5,816 bases of DNA from Halobacteriales archaeon (GTDB taxonomy: Archaea > Halobacteriota > Halobacteria > Halobacteriales > SKSH01): positions 1 to 5,816 of the forward strand of contig SKSH01000126.1 in assembly GCA_007118075.1 (NCBI GenBank), read 5' to 3'. The stretch's first letter is position 1; each line of letters starts with the position of its first letter. A program made the translations under genes and the position numbers. Below are positions 4,971 through 5,816 of this stretch, piece after piece. The notes beneath the pieces are model-generated. The model did no database searches, was not told the DNA's origin, and was given only the letters and a program-made list of their open reading frames with translations.

Positions 4971-5566
4971 CCCCTGATCGATTGCAGGACACGGCCGATG
5001 AACCCCGGCCGATCTACATTCTCCACGTCCTTCCAGGTCGAGAATGCCCGGTGGACATCTGCATTCTGACTGGCGACGATCTCCTCTCGCTCTGGGGCTA
5101 CCACGACCAGATTGATCTCGTAATGACCATGATATCCGAGCTTCAGCAACTTCCGAAGCTCGAAAGACTCGACGAAGTCTGTGACCTCATCTGTGATTGA
5201 TGAAACGAGAAATACGAAGGTGAAGTCGGTGTTGTAGTGTTCTTCGTCGGTGGCTATCCATCGATCTGCCAGTTCGTGACCGAGTTCGATGTGCGCTTCG
5301 AGATCCGTTACCTCGACAGTGGAGCGAGTCGAGACGAACAGGTGGTCATAGCTGAAGTGGTTGCCGTAATTGAGAAGTGGATGGAAGATGTGTGTCCGAG
5401 ATTCAACCTGCATGATGCCGTACATCTCGTAGGTGCGATCATCGACCTCGAACTCCCGTTCGAGATCGTAGCTGAACATCAGTCGGTTGGCTACCTCCTC
5501 AAGGTATGGGTCCTCCCAGGTAGGCCGAGGGGGATCTTCTTCAGGTGATGTGGTACTGTTGGTCAT
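4967..5566 (-). CDS. Haloarchaeal-type hypothetical protein, His-rich, 199 aa
   Basis: I do not recognise a functional family. The N-terminal ~20 residues are disordered and acidic, followed by a compact mixed alpha/beta body with several His-containing blocks that look conserved: HIFHPLLNYGNH (59-70), YDHLF (73-77), LGHELADRWIATDEEHYNTDF (95-115) and LGYHGHYEINLVVVAPEREE (143-162). The spacing of His, Asp and Glu in these blocks could form a metal site, but no known catalytic signature is apparent. No signal peptide or membrane helix is seen, so it is probably cytoplasmic. I chose the ATG whose first base is 5566. A GTG at 5626 would add 20 residues, many charged, lying over a TATA-like element, so it is less likely. 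The stop TAG at 4967-4969 overlaps the cstA stop on the other strand. The long open frame and acidic composition make it a confident gene. Confidence 0.75.
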   Translation of the reverse strand: MTNSTTSPEEDPPRPTWEDPYLEEVANRLMFSYDLEREFEVDDRTYEMYGIMQVESRTHIFHPLLNYGNHFSYDHLFVSTRSTVEVTDLEAHIELGHELADRWIATDEEHYNTDFTFVFLVSSITDEVTDFVESFELRKLLKLGYHGHYEINLVVVAPEREEIVASQNADVHRAFSTWKDVENVDRPGFIGRVLQSIRG

Positions 5567-5630
5567 TGGTTGATCAGGGTCATTTGACCTATCCGTTCGG
5601 ACATCATTCCTCGATGTTGGCCACACCCAG

Positions 5631-5637
5631 GATTAAG
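5631..5637 (-). promoter_or_regulatory. Possible TATA element for the minus-strand 199-aa gene
   Basis: Read on the minus strand, CTTAATC lies about 65 bp before the ATG at 5566, so a transcript would start near 5605 with a leader of about 40 nt. It is the only TATA-like element in the 97-bp gap between the two minus-strand genes. A 7-bp inverted repeat, ACACCCA (5623-5629) and TGGGTGT (5653-5659), flanks it. Weak evidence. Confidence 0.25.
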
Positions 5638-5663
5638 CATTGTGCGTCCCCGTGGGTGTCTCG

Positions 5664-5816
5664 CTACGTTCGCCCGACGAAGAGGTGGGTCACGATCGCA
5701 AGGATGGTCGCTGACAGTACCAGCGTTATCCAATCCCATTCGAAATCGATGATAATCTCCAATCCCCACAGGATGAGCCATGCGAACAAAAGCGAGAGGA
5801 TGACGTTGAGGATCCA
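5664..5816 (-). CDS. Small two-helix membrane protein, C-terminal fragment (5' end outside window)
   Basis: On the minus strand the frame is open from the window edge at 5816 to a TAG at 5664-5666, giving the last 50 residues of a protein. Two hydrophobic helices are visible: WILNVILSLLFAWLILWGLE (fragment residues ~1-20) and WITLVLSATILAIVTHLFVG (~29-48). They are joined by a short acidic, aromatic turn (IIIDFEWDW), and the chain ends RT*. There is no methionine in this part, so the start lies beyond the window. Small acidic-loop, two-helix membrane proteins of this kind are common in haloarchaea and mostly uncharacterised. Function unknown. It may share a transcript with the 199-aa gene that follows it on the same strand. 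Confidence 0.65.
   Translation of the reverse strand, partial: WILNVILSLLFAWLILWGLEIIIDFEWDWITLVLSATILAIVTHLFVGRT

Noticed and set aside
5623..5659. Inverted repeat ACACCCA / TGGGTGT as a terminator or operator
   Set aside because: It has only seven pairs with a 23-nt loop, no T-tract and no further symmetry; too weak to stand as its own feature.

Overview
The window reads like a chromosomal stretch from a haloarchaeon (Halobacteria). The evidence is acidic proteins rich in D and E, genes with short or no leaders preceded by TATA-like rather than bacterial -35/-10 promoters, a GGTGA-type Shine-Dalgarno site before one gene, and small Cys-pair and acidic membrane proteins of haloarchaeal style. 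Base composition looks moderate rather than very GC-rich, and the cstA upstream region is strongly AT-rich. I cannot name a genus. I see no insertion sequence, phage gene, CRISPR array, tRNA or rRNA.

Layout. (1) Bases 2-220 are the 3' end of a BNR/Asp-box repeat protein cut by the window edge. (2) Bases 221-373 hold no gene but contain two stem-loops. (3) Three small genes follow on the plus strand: a 63-aa protein with a single C-terminal membrane helix (374-565), an unrecognised 75-aa protein with a CGRC motif (624-851), and an SRPBCC/START-fold protein (923-1333). (4) A 68-aa zinc-ribbon protein ending in Cys-Cys-stop (1398-1604) precedes a His-tagged small protein resembling the cory-CC-star family (1698-2012). 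One base after that comes an ArsA/Get3-type ATPase (2014-2982). (5) After an AT-rich 101-bp gap with its own promoter lies cstA (3084-4970), a carbon-starvation-type peptide/pyruvate transporter. (6) On the minus strand, an unrecognised 199-aa His-rich protein (4967-5566) converges on cstA so tightly that the stop codons overlap. Behind it is the 3' end of a small two-helix membrane protein (5664-5816).

How the parts may work together. The strongest story is the 1398-4970 block. CstA-type transporters are usually accompanied by a very small partner protein ending in Cys-Cys (E. coli YbdD is the model; cory-CC-star is, from memory, another such family). Here a cory-CC-star-like protein is coupled to an ArsA-like ATPase immediately upstream of cstA. 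By analogy with ArsA energising ArsB, the ATPase might energise, insert or regulate CstA; that is inference. Two twists stand out. The cory-like protein lacks the Cys-Cys tail while the zinc-ribbon protein upstream of it has one, and the ATPase has no cysteine at all, which argues against As(III) binding or a Get3 CxxC zinc site.
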